Of a stretch of DNA of 34,852 nt, positions 34,360-34,852 are shown one piece after another (position 1 is the first letter of the stretch; every line of letters starts with the position of its first letter). The notes under the pieces are model-generated. The model worked only from the letters and a program-made list of their open reading frames with translations, made no database searches and was not told where the DNA came from. Where the stretch lies: the NCBI GenBank assembly GCA_009801015.1, contig VHZZ01011698.1:5204-40055 (forward strand), given 5' to 3'. Position numbers and translations under genes: made by a program. The stretch comes from Silene noctiflora. Lineage: Eukaryota > Streptophyta > Magnoliopsida > Caryophyllales > Caryophyllaceae.

Positions 34360-34695
34360 TATCCGTCACAAGCTGAAGACAGATAGTGTCTCTCTCACGA
34401 TATGCAAGTGACACTATCCATGAGCTGCTTCATTTCTCCCCTACTTGTCATCCACTTGCCTTATTGTGAAAGGGGCACTATCTGTTTTTAACTTGTGACG
34501 GATAATGTCCGTCACAAGCAAGACGCGTATCCGTCACAAACTGAAGACGGATAGTGCCCCTCTCACAATATGCAAGTGACACTATCCATTGGCTGCTCAA
34601 TTTCTCCTCAACTTGCCCTCTCACTTGCCTTATTGTGAGAGAAGCACTATCCGTCTTCAACTTGTGACGGATAGTGTTCGTCACAAGTAAGACGC
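34360..34695. repeat. Tandem dimer of a 168-bp palindromic repeat
   Basis: Copy 1 starts TATCCGTCACAAGCTGAAGA at 34360, and copy 2 starts TATCCGTCACAAACTGAAGA at 34528. Each copy is itself inverted: it opens with TATCCGTCACAAG...GATAGTG and closes with CACTATC...CTTGTGACGGATA. It could be two MITE copies side by side or a short satellite seed. Confidence 0.88.
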
Positions 34696-34852
34696 TTTGT
34701 ATTATATGGGGTACTAATAAAAACGACTACAATACATTCAAAATAGGTACGATTGTTATGAAAACATGTTGAGTATATATTTATATATGCTATGTTTTGA
34801 TAATGGCAAGTGGTTTATGATTAATTATGCACTATGCCCTTAATCGTTTGTT

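Noticed and set aside
1..34852. CRISPR arrays, operons, bacterial-type promoters or tRNA/rRNA genes
   Set aside because: The window is plant nuclear DNA with spliced genes; no repeat-spacer array and no complete tRNA or rRNA was seen.

Overview
The window is plant nuclear DNA. It is AT-rich, its genes are broken by short GT-AG introns, and it is crowded with nested transposons of typical plant families (Mutator-like, Helitron, L1 and RTE LINEs, Stowaway/Mariner-like and other MITEs). The two intact genes match eudicot families. The recurring TACTCCGT motif and the Stowaway ends recall Caryophyllales/Amaranthaceae genomes (beet, spinach, quinoa), but that placement is an inference.

Layout. 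Positions 1-2582 are intergenic DNA, transposon scraps, a possible F-box remnant and the 3' flank of the first gene. Positions 2583-21610 (minus strand) carry a complete transportin-1 (karyopherin beta-2) gene. I resolved it into 29 coding exons whose phases all agree, giving 891 residues, plus a 5'-UTR intron. Its large introns hold an RTE LINE 3' end, a 173-bp tandem duplication that copies a splice acceptor, two GC-rich MITEs, a Stowaway-bounded insertion and a long-inverted-repeat element. Just upstream of the gene lies a small Helitron (22340-23796), into which a 1097-bp non-autonomous Mutator-like element has inserted with a perfect 9-bp target duplication. A 5'-truncated L1 LINE follows at 23985-24705.

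The most notable object is a 5190-bp Mutator-like element at 25078-30267. It has about 225-bp terminal inverted repeats and a perfect 9-bp target duplication. It carries two genes that converge from the two ends. On the minus strand is a decayed MURA-type transposase (MuDR domain, D-D-E core, SWIM finger, CCHC knuckle). On the plus strand is a small GRF-type zinc-finger protein with a coiled-coil and a C-terminal membrane segment. The layout resembles maize MuDR (mudrA/mudrB), but the second gene is different. The element sits inside an older insertion ending in GGGGCGGAAC.

The right part (32763-33881, plus strand) is a single-exon MAPKKK of the MAPKKK17/18-like group with all catalytic residues. 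The window ends in a tandem dimer of a 168-bp palindromic repeat.

The two host genes act in separate processes (nuclear import; stress/ABA-type kinase signalling), and I see no functional link between them. Everything else is transposon biology, with nesting that gives relative ages.
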